Shown: positions 8,316-18,046, counted from the first letter of the stretch. The stretch is 64,000 bases of DNA from Stackebrandtia albiflava (GCF_007994225.1 NZ_VLLL01000006.1:744001-808000); one strand, 5' to 3'. Notes: generated by a model from the sequence alone, not told the origin. Numbers and translations are program-made.

Positions 8316-9325
8316 GTGGTGTGCTGGGGAGGACGCGGGCGTTCCTGCGCCTCGTCGCCATCGAACACTCGGTGTTCGCGCTCCCGTTCGCGTACCTGGC
8401 CACGCTGGCCGCCATGTACGACCAGGCCGTGAACCGGCGCGACGAGGCGTACCTGGAGTCGAAGCTCGGCCCCGACTTCACATGCCCCGGCGGTGCCGAC
8501 AGCTGCGGCGTGTCGTTCGTCACCGTCGGCGACACCGGTGGGATACCGCCGGTGACCGGGTGGATCCAGTGGGACGTCCTGCTGCTGGTGACCGTGGCGA
8601 TGGTCGCCGGCCGCACCTTCGCGATGGCCGCCAACCGGATCATCGACCGGCACATCGACGCGCGGAACCCCCGCACCGCCAACCGGGAACTCGTCACCGG
8701 CGCGGTCTCACTGCGCACCGCCTACATCGGCAGCGGCGTCTCACTGGTGGTGTTCTTCGCCGCGGCCGCCGCGCTGAACCCGTTGTGCCTGCTGCTCTCG
8801 CCGCTGGCGGTGATCCCGTTGGTCGTGTACCCGTACGGGAAGCGGTTCACCGACTTCCCGCACGCGATACTCGCGCTCGCGCAGCTCGTGGCACCGGTCG
8901 GCGGTTGGCTCGCGGTGACCGGCACCTTCGACGGCTTCCTGCCCTCGCTCGTGCTCGGCCTGGCGGTGGGACTGTGGATCGGCGGCTTCGACCTGATCTA
9001 CGCCTGCCAGGACGTGGCTGCCGACCGCACCAACGGGGTACGGTCCTTCCCCGCCCGGTTCGGTATCAAGGCGGCACTGTGGACGTCCAGCGCGGTCCAC
9101 GTCGTCACCTTCGGACTGTTCGCCTGGTTCGGTGTACTGATGGAGTTCCCGCTGCTGTACTGGATCGGCCTGCTCGTCACCGCGGCCGTGTTCGTGTACG
9201 AGCACCGGATCGTCAGGCCCGACGACCTGTCCCGCGTGAACCGGGCGTTCTTCACCGCCAACGGGGTCATCGGGATCGTGCTGTTCTGTTTCGCGCTGGG
9301 CGACCTGCTGTTCCTCATGGACTGA
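8312..9325 (+). CDS. mqnP: UbiA-family polyprenyltransferase MqnP
   Basis: 337-residue integral membrane protein with about eight to nine membrane segments. The first Asp-rich motif NRIIDRHIDARNPRT is complete and the second is at IYACQDVAADR. The family attaches the isoprenoid tail to the aromatic ring; in futalosine organisms MqnP acts beside the UbiD and UbiX homologues. The GTG start overlaps the ubiD stop. Between the first two membrane helices (about residues 38-75) is an extra polar loop with two Cys, DFTCPGGADSCG, larger than in E. coli UbiA. Confidence 0.92.
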   Translation: MSGVLGRTRAFLRLVAIEHSVFALPFAYLATLAAMYDQAVNRRDEAYLESKLGPDFTCPGGADSCGVSFVTVGDTGGIPPVTGWIQWDVLLLVTVAMVAGRTFAMAANRIIDRHIDARNPRTANRELVTGAVSLRTAYIGSGVSLVVFFAAAAALNPLCLLLSPLAVIPLVVYPYGKRFTDFPHAILALAQLVAPVGGWLAVTGTFDGFLPSLVLGLAVGLWIGGFDLIYACQDVAADRTNGVRSFPARFGIKAALWTSSAVHVVTFGLFAWFGVLMEFPLLYWIGLLVTAAVFVYEHRIVRPDDLSRVNRAFFTANGVIGIVLFCFALGDLLFLMD

Positions 9326-9334
9326 CCCGATGCG

Positions 9335-9365
9335 AACGGGGTCCGCGCATCGCGCGGACCCCGTT
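9335..9365. terminator. Terminator after mqnP
   Basis: A 14-bp perfect stem (9335-9348 with 9352-9365) and ATC loop begin 9 bp past the mqnP stop. A second gene converges from the right, so the hairpin probably works both ways. Confidence 0.85.
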
Positions 9366-9382
9366 TCACTGCGCGCGGGGGG

Positions 9383-9766
9383 TTACAGCACGTCCCCGCA
9401 CTTGGCGTCGATGGTGTCGAACGAGGACGTGTCGGTACCCAGGGCCGCCATGGCCTCCTGGTCGCCGGACTTGAACGCCTCGATCATGGGCGGCAGCATC
9501 TCGCCGGCCGTCGTGACCGCGGTACCCAGTTCCTTGTCCTCGAAGCTGGGGCCGTTGTCGACCATCCACGCGCCGAGGTCCTCGATGTCGGCCTGGTCGA
9601 CCGAACCGAGGTCGGCGTCGGCGGCGTAACCGTAGGAGTCGAACTGCGCCTTGAGGTCCTCACAGGTCAGCGACGCGCCGCCGAACAGCGAGCAGCCGGT
9701 CAGGGCCGCCCCGAGCACACCGGCGGTGGCGGTGGAGGCCAGGACACGGCGAAGAGAGATGGTCAT
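9383..9766 (-). CDS. Small secreted lipoprotein of unknown function
   Basis: 127 residues. A basic start followed by a hydrophobic stretch ends in the lipobox LTGC, so the mature protein is a diacylglyceryl-anchored lipoprotein of about 100 acidic residues. Two further Cys (SLTCED and DAKCGD) flank the mature domain and could form a disulfide. ATG 9766 is chosen because GAGGAA lies four bases before it; an upstream ATG at 9802 would add 12 residues before the signal peptide. It lies 111 bp downstream of resC in the same direction, so it may be a partner exported along with the cytochrome c assembly genes, but no function is recognised. Confidence 0.8.
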   Translation of the reverse strand: MTISLRRVLASTATAGVLGAALTGCSLFGGASLTCEDLKAQFDSYGYAADADLGSVDQADIEDLGAWMVDNGPSFEDKELGTAVTTAGEMLPPMIEAFKSGDQEAMAALGTDTSSFDTIDAKCGDVL

Positions 9767-9877
9767 CGGGTTCCTCGTCTGGTGAGCGATTGAAGAGGGC
9801 ATGACAGTACACCGGTGCCGCCTCCGGCCCGGCGGGCGCCGGGGACTCCGGAACCGGCCGCTCGCCGTGGCCCGTCG

Positions 9878-10897
9878 TCAGACGCCCGCGTAGGAGTGCA
9901 GCCCGTCGATGAACAGGTTCACACCGAACAGGTTGAACAGCATGACCGCCCAGCCGACGACCGCGATCCACGGCGCCCAGCGCCTTCCCGCGCCTCCGGT
10001 CGCCCGGGAGTGCAGGTAGGCCGCGTACACGACCCACGCCACGAACGACCACACCTCCTTGGGATCCCAACCCCAGTAGCGGCCCCAGGACTCGCGCGCC
10101 CAGATGGCACCCGCGATGATCGCGAAGGTCCACAACGGGAACGCCATCACGTGGAGCCGCCACGTGATCCGGTCCAGCTTCTCGGCCAGTGGCAGCCGGG
10201 GACCGAGCGTCATCGGGAACCGGATCACGGCGTCCCGCGCGGACAGCTCGGCGTAGCGGCGGCTGATCAGCTGCAACACCACGGTCACGAAACCGACCAT
10301 GAACACGCCGGTGGCGACGATCGCCGCGAAGACGTGGATGGCGATCCAGTACGAGTCGAGCGCCGGCACCAGCGGGGCGGCCTCGGTGTAGACCCGGGTC
10401 GCCGCGCCCAGCATCAACACGGTCGCCAGCATCGCGAACAGGCTGAGTCGCCTGGCGACCCATCCCTTGGCGACGACGGCGATCCAGGCGATGACGCCGA
10501 CGAGGCTGACCGCCACGATGAACTCGTACATGTTGCCCCACGGCCACCGGCCGACCGCGGCGGCGCGCAGGCCGAGGGAGGCCGCGTGCGCCACCGCCCC
10601 CAGGACCATCGCGACCAGCGCGATCCGGCCCGCCAGCACGGCCTGCCGGAAACTCACCCCGGGTGTCACCGGTGGCGGCGCGTCGTCGTCCTCTTCGGAC
10701 TCGTCGACGTGCTCCGGCGAGGCGGGCCCGGTGCCGCCTCCGGCGGTCACCAGTTCGCGGGCGGGGGCCGCCACCGTCTTCGCCCGCCGGGCGAAGGCGT
10801 ACTCGACGGCGTAACCGAACATCGCCACCGCGTACAGCAGGATCATGGCCACGAACGCGGTGTTAGACGCGTCCGCCAGAGCCGGATCGGTTGTCAT
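9878..10897 (-). CDS. ccsB: Cytochrome c assembly protein ResC/CcsB
   Basis: 339 residues with about eight membrane helices. The WWD-type haem-handling motif is present as RYWGWDPKEVW, and histidines flank it (WIAIHVF and HSRATGG). With ResB it forms the System II complex that carries haem across the membrane and ligates it to apocytochrome c. An N-terminal cytoplasmic insert of about 60 acidic and proline-rich residues (DESEEDDDAPPPV) separates the first helices. Its ATG overlaps the resB stop as ATGA. Confidence 0.93.
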   Translation of the reverse strand: MTTDPALADASNTAFVAMILLYAVAMFGYAVEYAFARRAKTVAAPARELVTAGGGTGPASPEHVDESEEDDDAPPPVTPGVSFRQAVLAGRIALVAMVLGAVAHAASLGLRAAAVGRWPWGNMYEFIVAVSLVGVIAWIAVVAKGWVARRLSLFAMLATVLMLGAATRVYTEAAPLVPALDSYWIAIHVFAAIVATGVFMVGFVTVVLQLISRRYAELSARDAVIRFPMTLGPRLPLAEKLDRITWRLHVMAFPLWTFAIIAGAIWARESWGRYWGWDPKEVWSFVAWVVYAAYLHSRATGGAGRRWAPWIAVVGWAVMLFNLFGVNLFIDGLHSYAGV

Positions 10898-12459
10898 GAC
10901 TCGATTCCAATCTTCGTCTTCGGTCGTTCACCACGTGCGTGCGACAACGCGTCGCCGATCCGGTCGAACTCCTCGGCGAAACCGTCGTACTCGGTGCGGG
11001 CGAGTCCGCCCATCTCGGTGCCCCCGTCGGTGACCCGTACCCACACCCGCCGCCGTTTGACGATCAACGCGGGCAGCAGCCCGGCCAGGATCGCCACCGC
11101 CGAACCCAGCACGAACAGTTCACCGGGATCCTCCCGCACCTGGAGGGTGGCGTAGGGGACGAGGTCCTCGAAGGTCACCGTCGTGCCGTCGTCCAGTTCC
11201 ATCGACTCACCCAGCGACAGCACCTTCGGCTCGATGTCGACGACCTCCAGCGAACCGTCGGCGATCTGTTCGGCGTCCACCGAGTAGACCGACTGGGGCT
11301 GCCCGTCGTCCAGGCCGGTGTCACCCCGATAGGTCACCAGCATCAGGCCCGGGTTGTCGGCCTCGGGGCTGACGGAGGTCGTGAACGGCGGCTGCTCGGG
11401 CGTCGTCGGCATCAGGATCCCCTCGAACGCGACCTCGGCGTCGGGGTCGGCCTCGCCGGTCTCGGGATCGACGTTGGCGTCGGGGAACACGGCCGCGCCG
11501 GTGCTGGTCAACTGGGCGTCCTGAGCGAGGAAGGCCGTCGTGGAGACCTGCGTGACCCCGTAACGGTCGGTGTAGGAGATGACGGGGGCGTAGCCGTGCC
11601 CGAGCAGGAACACCGACGCGCCGTCCAGTTCCAGCGGGTGGTTCACCTCCAGCCGGTACGTGTCCTGCGGCGCCTCGCCGCCCTGGCCGTACCGGACGTC
11701 GGCGATGAAGTCGGTGGGTTGCCCGTTGTCCAGGAACTTCGCGGTGAAGTCGTCCAGTTGCAGGCAGAACGGCGGCAGGTCGGTGGAGTCGACGTTGGGT
11801 CCCAGCCCGTACTCGTCGTACTGCTGCAACGTGTTGCAGAACGCCCCGTCCTCGCCCGCGACCAGGATCCGGTTCCCGTACCAGCCGTACAGTGAGCCGT
11901 ACGCCATGCCCACCAGCAGGCCCAGCAGCGAGAAGTGGAACAGCAGGTTCCCGGCCTCCCGCAGGTAGCCCTTCTCCGCGCTCAACGTGACGCCGGCGTC
12001 CGTCGTCCGGGTCGTGACCCGGAACCGGTTGTGCCGCAGCACCTTCGCGACCCGGTCGGGGTCGAGCCGTTCCGGCAGTTCCCGGTGCTGCGGCAGCAGG
12101 CTCATCCGGGCCGGTGCCTGCGGCGGCGGGGTGCGCAGCGACTTCACGTGGTCGCGGAGCCGGGGTACGAGGCAGCCGATCAGTGAGGTGAACAGCAGCA
12201 GGTACACCGCCGCGAACCACGGCGAGGCGTAGACGTCGAAGCCCCACAACCGGTCCACGACCGGGGCCAGGTCGGGGTTGGCCTCGTAGTAGGCGCGGAC
12301 CTGTTCGATGTTGAGGCTGCGCTGCGGCAACAGGGAACCGGGCACGGCCGCCACGGCGAGGATCAGCAGCAGCACTAGGGCGGTGCGCATGCTGGTGAGC
12401 TGCCGCCACCAGCGGCGGAGGGTGGCGACGATCTTCCGGCGGGGGGCTGAACTGGTCAT
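10894..12459 (-). CDS. resB: Cytochrome c biogenesis protein ResB/Ccs1
   Basis: 521 residues. Three membrane segments at the N terminus (TALVLLLILAVAAVPGSLLP, then one after the FDVYASPW loop, then LLFHFSLLGLLVGMAYG), a large external beta domain and one C-terminal helix (LGSAVAILAGLLPALIV) match the Ccs1 layout. The final cytoplasmic tail is basic. It is the partner of ResC in System II haem delivery. The start at 12459 is fixed by its ATGA overlap with the ccdA stop; the frame stays open far upstream but that part has no Ccs1 character. Confidence 0.93.
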   Translation of the reverse strand: MTSSAPRRKIVATLRRWWRQLTSMRTALVLLLILAVAAVPGSLLPQRSLNIEQVRAYYEANPDLAPVVDRLWGFDVYASPWFAAVYLLLFTSLIGCLVPRLRDHVKSLRTPPPQAPARMSLLPQHRELPERLDPDRVAKVLRHNRFRVTTRTTDAGVTLSAEKGYLREAGNLLFHFSLLGLLVGMAYGSLYGWYGNRILVAGEDGAFCNTLQQYDEYGLGPNVDSTDLPPFCLQLDDFTAKFLDNGQPTDFIADVRYGQGGEAPQDTYRLEVNHPLELDGASVFLLGHGYAPVISYTDRYGVTQVSTTAFLAQDAQLTSTGAAVFPDANVDPETGEADPDAEVAFEGILMPTTPEQPPFTTSVSPEADNPGLMLVTYRGDTGLDDGQPQSVYSVDAEQIADGSLEVVDIEPKVLSLGESMELDDGTTVTFEDLVPYATLQVREDPGELFVLGSAVAILAGLLPALIVKRRRVWVRVTDGGTEMGGLARTEYDGFAEEFDRIGDALSHARGERPKTKIGIES

Positions 12460-13205
12460 ATTCCGATCACTCCGGTGCCTACGGTGGCGCGCAGCCAGTT
12501 CATCAGAACGGTCCAGTAGCCGGTGACCAGGGTCAGTCCGACCAGGATCAGCGCCACACCCCCGATGCGGGTGATGAGCCGGGAGTGACGCTTGAGGAAG
12601 CCGAACGCGGTCATGGACTTGCGGAAGCCCAGCCCGAACAGCAGGAACGGCAGCCCCAGCCCCAGGCAGTAGGCGACGCCGAGGGTGATGCCCCGCCCGG
12701 TGCCGTCCTGCACCATCGACAGGCCGAGGACCGCGGTCAGCGTCGGCGACAGGCACGGCGTCCAGGACAGCGCGAACACGATGCCCAGGATCGGCGCCGC
12801 CAGCAGCCCGGCGCGCGGCAGGTGCTGCACCCGTACGAGACGGTCGAAGCCGGGGATCACGCCGAGGAAGGCCAGGCCCATGACGATGATGAGGGCGCCG
12901 ACTCCCCGCTCCAGCCACTCCTGGTGGGTGGCCAGCACCCTTCCCAGCGAGCTGAGGGCGAAGTTCAGCAGCACGAACACGAGGGTGAAACCGGCGATGA
13001 ACAGGCTGCACCCGGCGAGGACCCTGCCGCGGCGGCCGGGGGACTGGAGGTCCGCTCCGGCGAGGCCCGTGACGTAGGAGAGGTAACCGGGGACCAGCGG
13101 GAGGATGCACGGCGACAGGAAGCTCACCAGCCCGGCCAGCGCCGCGACTCCGACGGCGACCAGCAGCGGGCCGTCGAACGCGATCGCGGCGAACGGGGTG
13201 TCCAT
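12456..13205 (-). CDS. ccdA: Thiol-disulfide interchange membrane protein CcdA
   Basis: 249 residues with six membrane helices. The two redox cysteines are in FLSPCILPLVPGYLS and SWTPCLSPT, the pseudo-symmetric pair of the CcdA/DsbD-beta family. The protein passes electrons from cytoplasmic thioredoxin to the outside and keeps ResA and apocytochrome CXXCH thiols reduced. It is coupled by ATGA to resB. A 157-bp gap with a dyad separates it from resA. Confidence 0.93.
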   Translation of the reverse strand: MDTPFAAIAFDGPLLVAVGVAALAGLVSFLSPCILPLVPGYLSYVTGLAGADLQSPGRRGRVLAGCSLFIAGFTLVFVLLNFALSSLGRVLATHQEWLERGVGALIIVMGLAFLGVIPGFDRLVRVQHLPRAGLLAAPILGIVFALSWTPCLSPTLTAVLGLSMVQDGTGRGITLGVAYCLGLGLPFLLFGLGFRKSMTAFGFLKRHSRLITRIGGVALILVGLTLVTGYWTVLMNWLRATVGTGVIGI

Positions 13206-13234
13206 AAGGCGGCCTTCACATCATCCATAGTGGG

Positions 13235-13261
13235 TTTTCCACAGTCGTCCGGTCATCCACA
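13235..13261. promoter_or_regulatory. Pair of DnaA-box-like 9-mers before ccdA
   Basis: TTTTCCACA (13235-13243, fits TTWTNCACA) and TCATCCACA (13253-13261, one mismatch to TTATCCACA) sit in the same orientation 18 bp apart. A similar pair with the same 18-bp period lies at 26318-26353. Confidence 0.3.
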
Positions 13262-13288
13262 GGGGGGCGGTATCGAAACTGACAGCAG

Positions 13289-13309
13289 GATTCTACGGGG
13301 TGTAGAATC
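13289..13309. promoter_or_regulatory. Perfect 8-bp dyad upstream of ccdA
   Basis: GATTCTAC-N5-GTAGAATC lies in the resA-ccdA gap, 84 bp before the ccdA start. The CTAC...GTAG half-sites resemble BlaI/CopY-type operators. A weak intrinsic hairpin in the resA-ccdA message is the alternative. Confidence 0.45.
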
Positions 13310-13362
13310 ACAGGTATGGGGCGGAGGTTGGAGGCCCCCGCGACATGTCGGCGGGACCGGCC

Positions 13363-13911
13363 CTACCGCGGCTCGCCCGCCACGTCCTCCACCGCGTCGA
13401 CCAGCACGTCCGCCGTCAACTCCTGACGGAACACCGCCGCGATCCGCTGCTCCCGGTCGATGATGATCGTCGCCGGGATCGTGTTCGGCGGCACGTCCTC
13501 GAACTGCAGCGCCAACCGCCCCGACGGGTCGAACAACGACGGATACGGCACCGCCAGGCCCGTCTCGAACGCCACCGCCTTGTCCCGGTCGTCACGGATG
13601 TTGATCCCCAGGAACGTCACACCCCTGTCGGCGGTCCGTTCCGCAGCCGTCACCAGCTCCGGGCCCTCCCGGCGGCACGGCGCGCACCACGACGCCCAGA
13701 AGTTCACCACCACGACCTGCCCGGCCAGCTCACCGCCGTCGAACGCCTCACCCGTCAGGTCCTCACCCGACAGGTCCGGCGCGGCGGGCCGGTCCGCCGG
13801 GTCCGTGTACAGCACCGTGCGACCGTCCCCGCCGGCGGCCGCCGAGTCGTCACCGCAGGCGGCCAGCAACAGGGCCGCCGGAACCAGCCCGAGTACCGCG
13901 CGTCGCCGCAT
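13363..13911 (-). CDS. resA: ResA/TlpA-like lipoprotein thiol-disulfide oxidoreductase
   Basis: 182 residues. A signal peptide with lipobox LLAAC anchors a thioredoxin-fold domain; the active site is WASWCAPCR, preceded by the VVVVNFW strand. The family reduces the CXXCH disulfide of apocytochrome c before haem ligation and is recharged by CcdA. The start at 13911 overlaps the upstream phosphatase stop (TGATG), so the upstream extension of this frame is not used. It sits between hemL/phosphatase and ccdA in one transcriptional direction. Confidence 0.92.
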   Translation of the reverse strand: MRRRAVLGLVPAALLLAACGDDSAAAGGDGRTVLYTDPADRPAAPDLSGEDLTGEAFDGGELAGQVVVVNFWASWCAPCRREGPELVTAAERTADRGVTFLGINIRDDRDKAVAFETGLAVPYPSLFDPSGRLALQFEDVPPNTIPATIIIDREQRIAAVFRQELTADVLVDAVEDVAGEPR

Positions 13912-14564
13912 CACGCCCCCTTGGCGCGCGCGGCCGTCGCCGACGTCGCGATCAGTGCGGCCGCGGGCTCGGTGTAACTGACGTTGACGACCCGGTGCCC
14001 GACGAAGTGGAACGACGTGAGACTCGCCAACGCGCACTGCCGGCGGCGCGGATCGTGCCACAGGCGCTTCCCCGTCATGAAGCAGCGCAGGATCCAGATC
14101 GGCAGTTGGTGTGACACGCACACGGCCTCGTGACCCTCGGCGGCCTCCCGCGCGGCCAGCAACGCGGCGGTCATGCGTCGCGCGATCTGGATGTACGGCT
14201 CGCCCCAGGAGGGCGTGAACGGGTCCCGCAGCACCCACCAGTGCCGGGGATTACGCAACGCGCCGTCACCGACGGAGACGCGCCGACCCTCGAAGTAGTT
14301 GAGCGACTCCAACAGCCGGTCGTCGGTGTGCACACCGGCCCCGGCCAGTTCCGCGAACGGTTCGGCGGTCTGCACCGCCCGCTCCAACGGGGACGACACG
14401 ACGTGGGTGATGTCGTGACCGTCGAGGGACTTGGCGGCCATCTCCGCCATCTGCACTCCCAGCGAGGACAGCCGGAACCCGGGAATCCGGCCGTACAGGA
14501 TCTTGCCGGGGTTGTGCACCTCACCATGCCGGAGCACGTGCACGACGGTCTGTGGTTCGCTCAC
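13911..14564 (-). CDS. Histidine phosphatase superfamily protein (phosphoglycerate-mutase-like)
   Basis: 217 residues. [15 protein letters not shown] is the catalytic RHG loop; [13 protein letters not shown] and [10 protein letters not shown] contribute the second Arg and second His of the active site. The family includes phosphatases and cofactor-dependent mutases. This orthologue always accompanies hemL and resA in actinomycetes, but its substrate is unsettled. The GTG start overlaps the hemL stop (GTGA). Confidence 0.9.
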   Translation of the reverse strand: MSEPQTVVHVLRHGEVHNPGKILYGRIPGFRLSSLGVQMAEMAAKSLDGHDITHVVSSPLERAVQTAEPFAELAGAGVHTDDRLLESLNYFEGRRVSVGDGALRNPRHWWVLRDPFTPSWGEPYIQIARRMTAALLAAREAAEGHEAVCVSHQLPIWILRCFMTGKRLWHDPRRRQCALASLTSFHFVGHRVVNVSYTEPAAALIATSATAARAKGA

Positions 14565-15859
14565 GACTCGACCCTAGCCGCCGCCTCCGCGGCCGCGGGC
14601 AATGCGGCCGCGATCCGCGCGAACGCGTCGTCGTCGAGCACCGTGGAGACGAACCACGCCTCGAACGCGCTGGGTGGCAGATACACGCCCCGGGCGAGCA
14701 TCGCCTGGAAGAAGGCCGCGTACGCGGCGGTGTCCTGTCGCGACGCGGTCGCGTAGTCGTACACGTCCTCGTCGGTGAAGAACACGCTGAACATGTTGCC
14801 CGCCGACGACACGCGGTGCGGGACACCCGCGGCGGTCAGCGCCTCGCCCGCCAGCTTCCGCAACCGGTCCGCGGCGGCGTCGAGCCGCCGGTACGCGTCG
14901 TCGTCCAGCCGCCGCAGTGTCGCCAGGCCGGCCGCGCACGCCAACGGGTTCCCCGACAGGGTCCCCGCCTGGTACACCGGTCCCGCCGGGGCGAGCCGTT
15001 CCATGACGTCGGCGCGCCCGCCGAACGCGGCGGCGGGCAGCCCGCCGCCCATCACCTTGCCGTACGTGTAGAGGTCGGCCCGGTCCGCGACACCCGCCGG
15101 GCCCACCCGGAAACCGGTCATGACCTCGTCGAGGATCAGTAGGGCGCCCGCCTCGCGGCATTCGCGGTACAGGGCGGCGTTGAAGTCGTCGCGGGGTGCG
15201 ACCACGCCCATGTTCCCGGCGGCGGCTTCGGTGATGACGCACGCGATCCGGCCCGGGTGCGCCGCGAACGCGGCCCGGACCGCGTCGATGTCGTTGTACG
15301 GCAGGACGAGCGTGTCGGCGGTCGTCGCGGCCGGGACGCCGGGCGAGTCGGGCAGGCCCAGGGTCGCCACGCCGGAACCCGCCGAGGCGAGCAGTCCGTC
15401 GACGTGCCCGTGGTAGCAGCCGGCGAACTTCACGACCATGTCGCGCCCGGTGAAGCCGCGCGCGAGGCGCAGCGCGCTCATGGTGGCCTCGGTACCGGAG
15501 TTGACCAGCCGCACCGACTCCACGGGGGTGCGGCCGGTGATCTCCTCCGCCAACGCGACCTCACCAGGGGTGGGCGCGCCGAAACTGGTGCCCAGTGCCG
15601 CCGCCTCGGTCACGGCCGCCACGACGGTCGGGTCGGCGTGGCCGAGGATCAGCGGACCCCACGAACCGACCAGGTCCACGTACTCGCGGCCGTCGGCGTC
15701 GAAGACCCGACATCCTTTGCCGCGCACCATGAATCGCGGCACGCCGCCGACGCTTCGGAACGCCCGCACCGGCGAGTTGACTCCGCCGGGCACGACCTTG
15801 CGCGCCCGGTCGAACAGTTTTTCGGAGGCGGGAGCCGCCAGGTCGTACTGGTCCGTCAC
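14561..15859 (-). CDS. hemL: Glutamate-1-semialdehyde 2,1-aminomutase
   Basis: 432 residues, typical of HemL. It makes 5-aminolevulinate from glutamate-1-semialdehyde in the C5 haem pathway. The N terminus ([16 protein letters not shown]) and [16 protein letters not shown] with the PLP lysine are diagnostic, and [16 protein letters not shown] is the cofactor phosphate site. It heads the hemL-phosphatase-resA-ccdA-resB-resC run, which joins haem supply to cytochrome c assembly. A 144-bp divergent promoter region separates it from the metalloprotease gene. Confidence 0.96.
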   Translation of the reverse strand: MTDQYDLAAPASEKLFDRARKVVPGGVNSPVRAFRSVGGVPRFMVRGKGCRVFDADGREYVDLVGSWGPLILGHADPTVVAAVTEAAALGTSFGAPTPGEVALAEEITGRTPVESVRLVNSGTEATMSALRLARGFTGRDMVVKFAGCYHGHVDGLLASAGSGVATLGLPDSPGVPAATTADTLVLPYNDIDAVRAAFAAHPGRIACVITEAAAGNMGVVAPRDDFNAALYRECREAGALLILDEVMTGFRVGPAGVADRADLYTYGKVMGGGLPAAAFGGRADVMERLAPAGPVYQAGTLSGNPLACAAGLATLRRLDDDAYRRLDAAADRLRKLAGEALTAAGVPHRVSSAGNMFSVFFTDEDVYDYATASRQDTAAYAAFFQAMLARGVYLPPSAFEAWFVSTVLDDDAFARIAAALPAAAEAAARVES

Positions 15860-16003
15860 GACGACCAGACTGGCACATCGTCCGCACCGGGGGCTGCGAC
15901 CCCGCCGTCACGACGCGGTCGGTCACTCCCGGCCCGGACTCCGGAGGGGTGCGTGGCACGCCGAAGCCGTTCACGGTCCGGCCGTATCGCATACCGTTGA
16001 GCC

Positions 16004-17038
16004 ATGACGCAGTTCGTGGACTGGGAACTGGCCACCGCCACCGCCAGACGACTCGGCACCACCGGGCCGAGCATGGGCCTGGAGGAGGCCGTCGAAGAGG
16101 TACGCCGGCTGCGGGACGACGCCGAACGCGCCACCGTCCATGTGGCGGAATTCACCTCGTTGACGCCCCGGACGCCGCCGGTGGTGCGGGTCGTCGACCG
16201 CGCCGACTGGTCGGCGGCGAACGTGGTCGGGTTGCGCACCGTACTGGACCCGTTGGCGCACCGGGTGTCGGGTGAACCCGGACCGTTGGCGCGCAGTGTG
16301 GGCTCCCGGGTCGCGGGTGCCCAGATCGGCGCCGTGTTGGGTTACCTGTCGGGCAAGATCCTCGGCCAGTTCGAGATCTTCGGCGACTCCGGCGGCCAAC
16401 TCCTGCTGGTGGTGCCGAACATCGTCACCACGCAGCGCGAACTCGACGCCGACCCGGCGGAGTTCCGGATGTGGGTGTGCCTCCACGAGGCCGCCCACGC
16501 CGCGCAGTTCGGCGCCGTGCCGTGGCTGCGGGACCACTTCCTCGCCGAGGTCGACAGGTTCGCCGCCGCCGAGTCCCAGGACGGACCGGACCTGCGCGAG
16601 CGGGTGCGCCGGGGGGCGGCACTGCTCGCGGAGTCCGTCAAGGACCCCGACTCCACCGCCAGCGTCATCGACCTGGTCGGTTCGCCGGTGCAACGCGAGG
16701 TCATGGAACGGTTGACGGCGTTCATGACGCTCCTGGAGGGACACGCCGACTACGTCATGGACTCGGTGGGGCCGCAGGTCATCCCGAACGCCGTGGCGTT
16801 GCGCCGCCGTATGGACCACCGGCGCCGGGAGGCCGGCGTGGCGCAGCGGCTCATCCGGCGCCTGCTGGGCATGGACGTGAAGCTGCGGCAGTACACCCAG
16901 GGCCGGGCGTTCGTGGACGCCGTCGTCGGGAGCGTCGGCATGGAGCGGTTCAACCGGGTGTGGGAGGCGTCGGAGCGGCTGCCGACGATGGCCGAGATCC
17001 TGTCACCGGACGACTGGGTGCGCAGGGTCGCCGACTGA
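16004..17038 (+). CDS. Zinc-dependent metalloprotease-like protein (DUF2342)
   Basis: 344 residues. HEAAH at residues 161-165 is a metal-binding HExxH helix, and an acidic LTAFMTLLEGHADYVMD helix after it fits the third ligand. It is preceded by a hydrophobic VGSRVAGAQIGAVLGYLSG segment. This is the actinobacterial family that genome pipelines label 'coenzyme F420 biosynthesis associated' or zinc-dependent metalloprotease; M. tuberculosis Rv3626c is the homologue and also precedes tilS and hpt. No proteolysis is established. TGATG couples it to tilS. Confidence 0.85.
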   Translation: MTQFVDWELATATARRLGTTGPSMGLEEAVEEVRRLRDDAERATVHVAEFTSLTPRTPPVVRVVDRADWSAANVVGLRTVLDPLAHRVSGEPGPLARSVGSRVAGAQIGAVLGYLSGKILGQFEIFGDSGGQLLLVVPNIVTTQRELDADPAEFRMWVCLHEAAHAAQFGAVPWLRDHFLAEVDRFAAAESQDGPDLRERVRRGAALLAESVKDPDSTASVIDLVGSPVQREVMERLTAFMTLLEGHADYVMDSVGPQVIPNAVALRRRMDHRRREAGVAQRLIRRLLGMDVKLRQYTQGRAFVDAVVGSVGMERFNRVWEASERLPTMAEILSPDDWVRRVAD

Positions 17039-18018
17039 TGCCCCGACTGCATCCCGCCGTGGCCGCCGTCCGGTCGGCGGTGCGGACGGCACTGGCCGGC
17101 CTTCCCCCCGGTTCCCTCGTCCTGGTCGCCTGCTCCGGCGGCGCCGACTCGCTCGCACTGGCCGACGGCTGCGCCTGGGAGGCACCCCGGGCGGGGCTGC
17201 GGGCGGGACTGGTCACGGTCGACCACGGACTCCAGGCCGGATCCGACCGGCAGGCCGCCCGGGTCGCCGACTGGGCACGCGACACCGGTCTCACCCCGGT
17301 CGAGGTGTCGCGCGTCGAGGTGGACGTGCGCCGCGGCGGCCCCGAGGCGGCCGCCCGTACCGCCAGGTACGCCGCCCTGGAGGACGCCCGCAAGCGGCAC
17401 GCGGCCGCGGCCGTACTGCTGGCGCACACCCTGGACGACCAGGCCGAGACGGTGCTGCTGGCGCTCGCGCGCGGCGGCGGCCCGCACGGCCTGGCGGGCA
17501 TGCCGGCCCGGCGGGGCCGGCTGGTCAGGCCGCTGCTCGCGGTGTCCCGGTCGGAGACCGAGGCCGCGTGCGCGGCCCGGGAGCTGCCGGTGTGGCGGGA
17601 TCCGCACAACGACGACACCGGGTACACGCGGGTGCGGGCGCGGCGGGCGATGCCGCTGCTCACCGAGGCGCTGGGGGAGCGGGTGGTGGCGAACCTGGCG
17701 AGGACGGCGTCGCTGGTCGCCGACGACAACGCGGTGCTGCAGGAACTCGCCGACGACCTCCTGGAACGCGCGATCGACGCCGGCGCACCGGGGGAACCCG
17801 CCGCCGTGGTCCTCGCCGACGCGCCCAAGGCGTTGCGGTCCCGGGCGATCCGGTTGTGGTTGCGTCGCGCCGGCGTCACCGGTGAACTGAACCACCGCCA
17901 CCTGGCCGCCGTGGCCGCGTTGGTGACCGACTGGCGCGGGCAGCGCCCCGGCCGGGTGCCCGGCGGTCGCCGGGTGGGCCGCACGGCGGGGCGACTGTGG
18001 ATCGACCCGCCGTCCTGA
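17038..18018 (+). CDS. tilS: tRNA(Ile)-lysidine synthase TilS
   Basis: 326 residues. The PP-loop CSGGADS is at residues 32-38 and the tRNA/lysine region HTLDDQAETVLLALARG follows. The enzyme adds lysine to C34 of tRNA-Ile(CAU) so that it reads AUA. The shorter C-terminal domain compared with E. coli is normal in actinobacteria. The ATG at 17038 overlaps the metalloprotease stop by one base; the frame remains open far upstream without TilS similarity. Normally co-transcribed with hpt, but here hpt is on the other strand. Confidence 0.93.
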   Translation: MPRLHPAVAAVRSAVRTALAGLPPGSLVLVACSGGADSLALADGCAWEAPRAGLRAGLVTVDHGLQAGSDRQAARVADWARDTGLTPVEVSRVEVDVRRGGPEAAARTARYAALEDARKRHAAAAVLLAHTLDDQAETVLLALARGGGPHGLAGMPARRGRLVRPLLAVSRSETEAACAARELPVWRDPHNDDTGYTRVRARRAMPLLTEALGERVVANLARTASLVADDNAVLQELADDLLERAIDAGAPGEPAAVVLADAPKALRSRAIRLWLRRAGVTGELNHRHLAAVAALVTDWRGQRPGRVPGGRRVGRTAGRLWIDPPS

Positions 18019-18046
18019 GGGCTCACCACACCGTTCCCCGTCGTCT

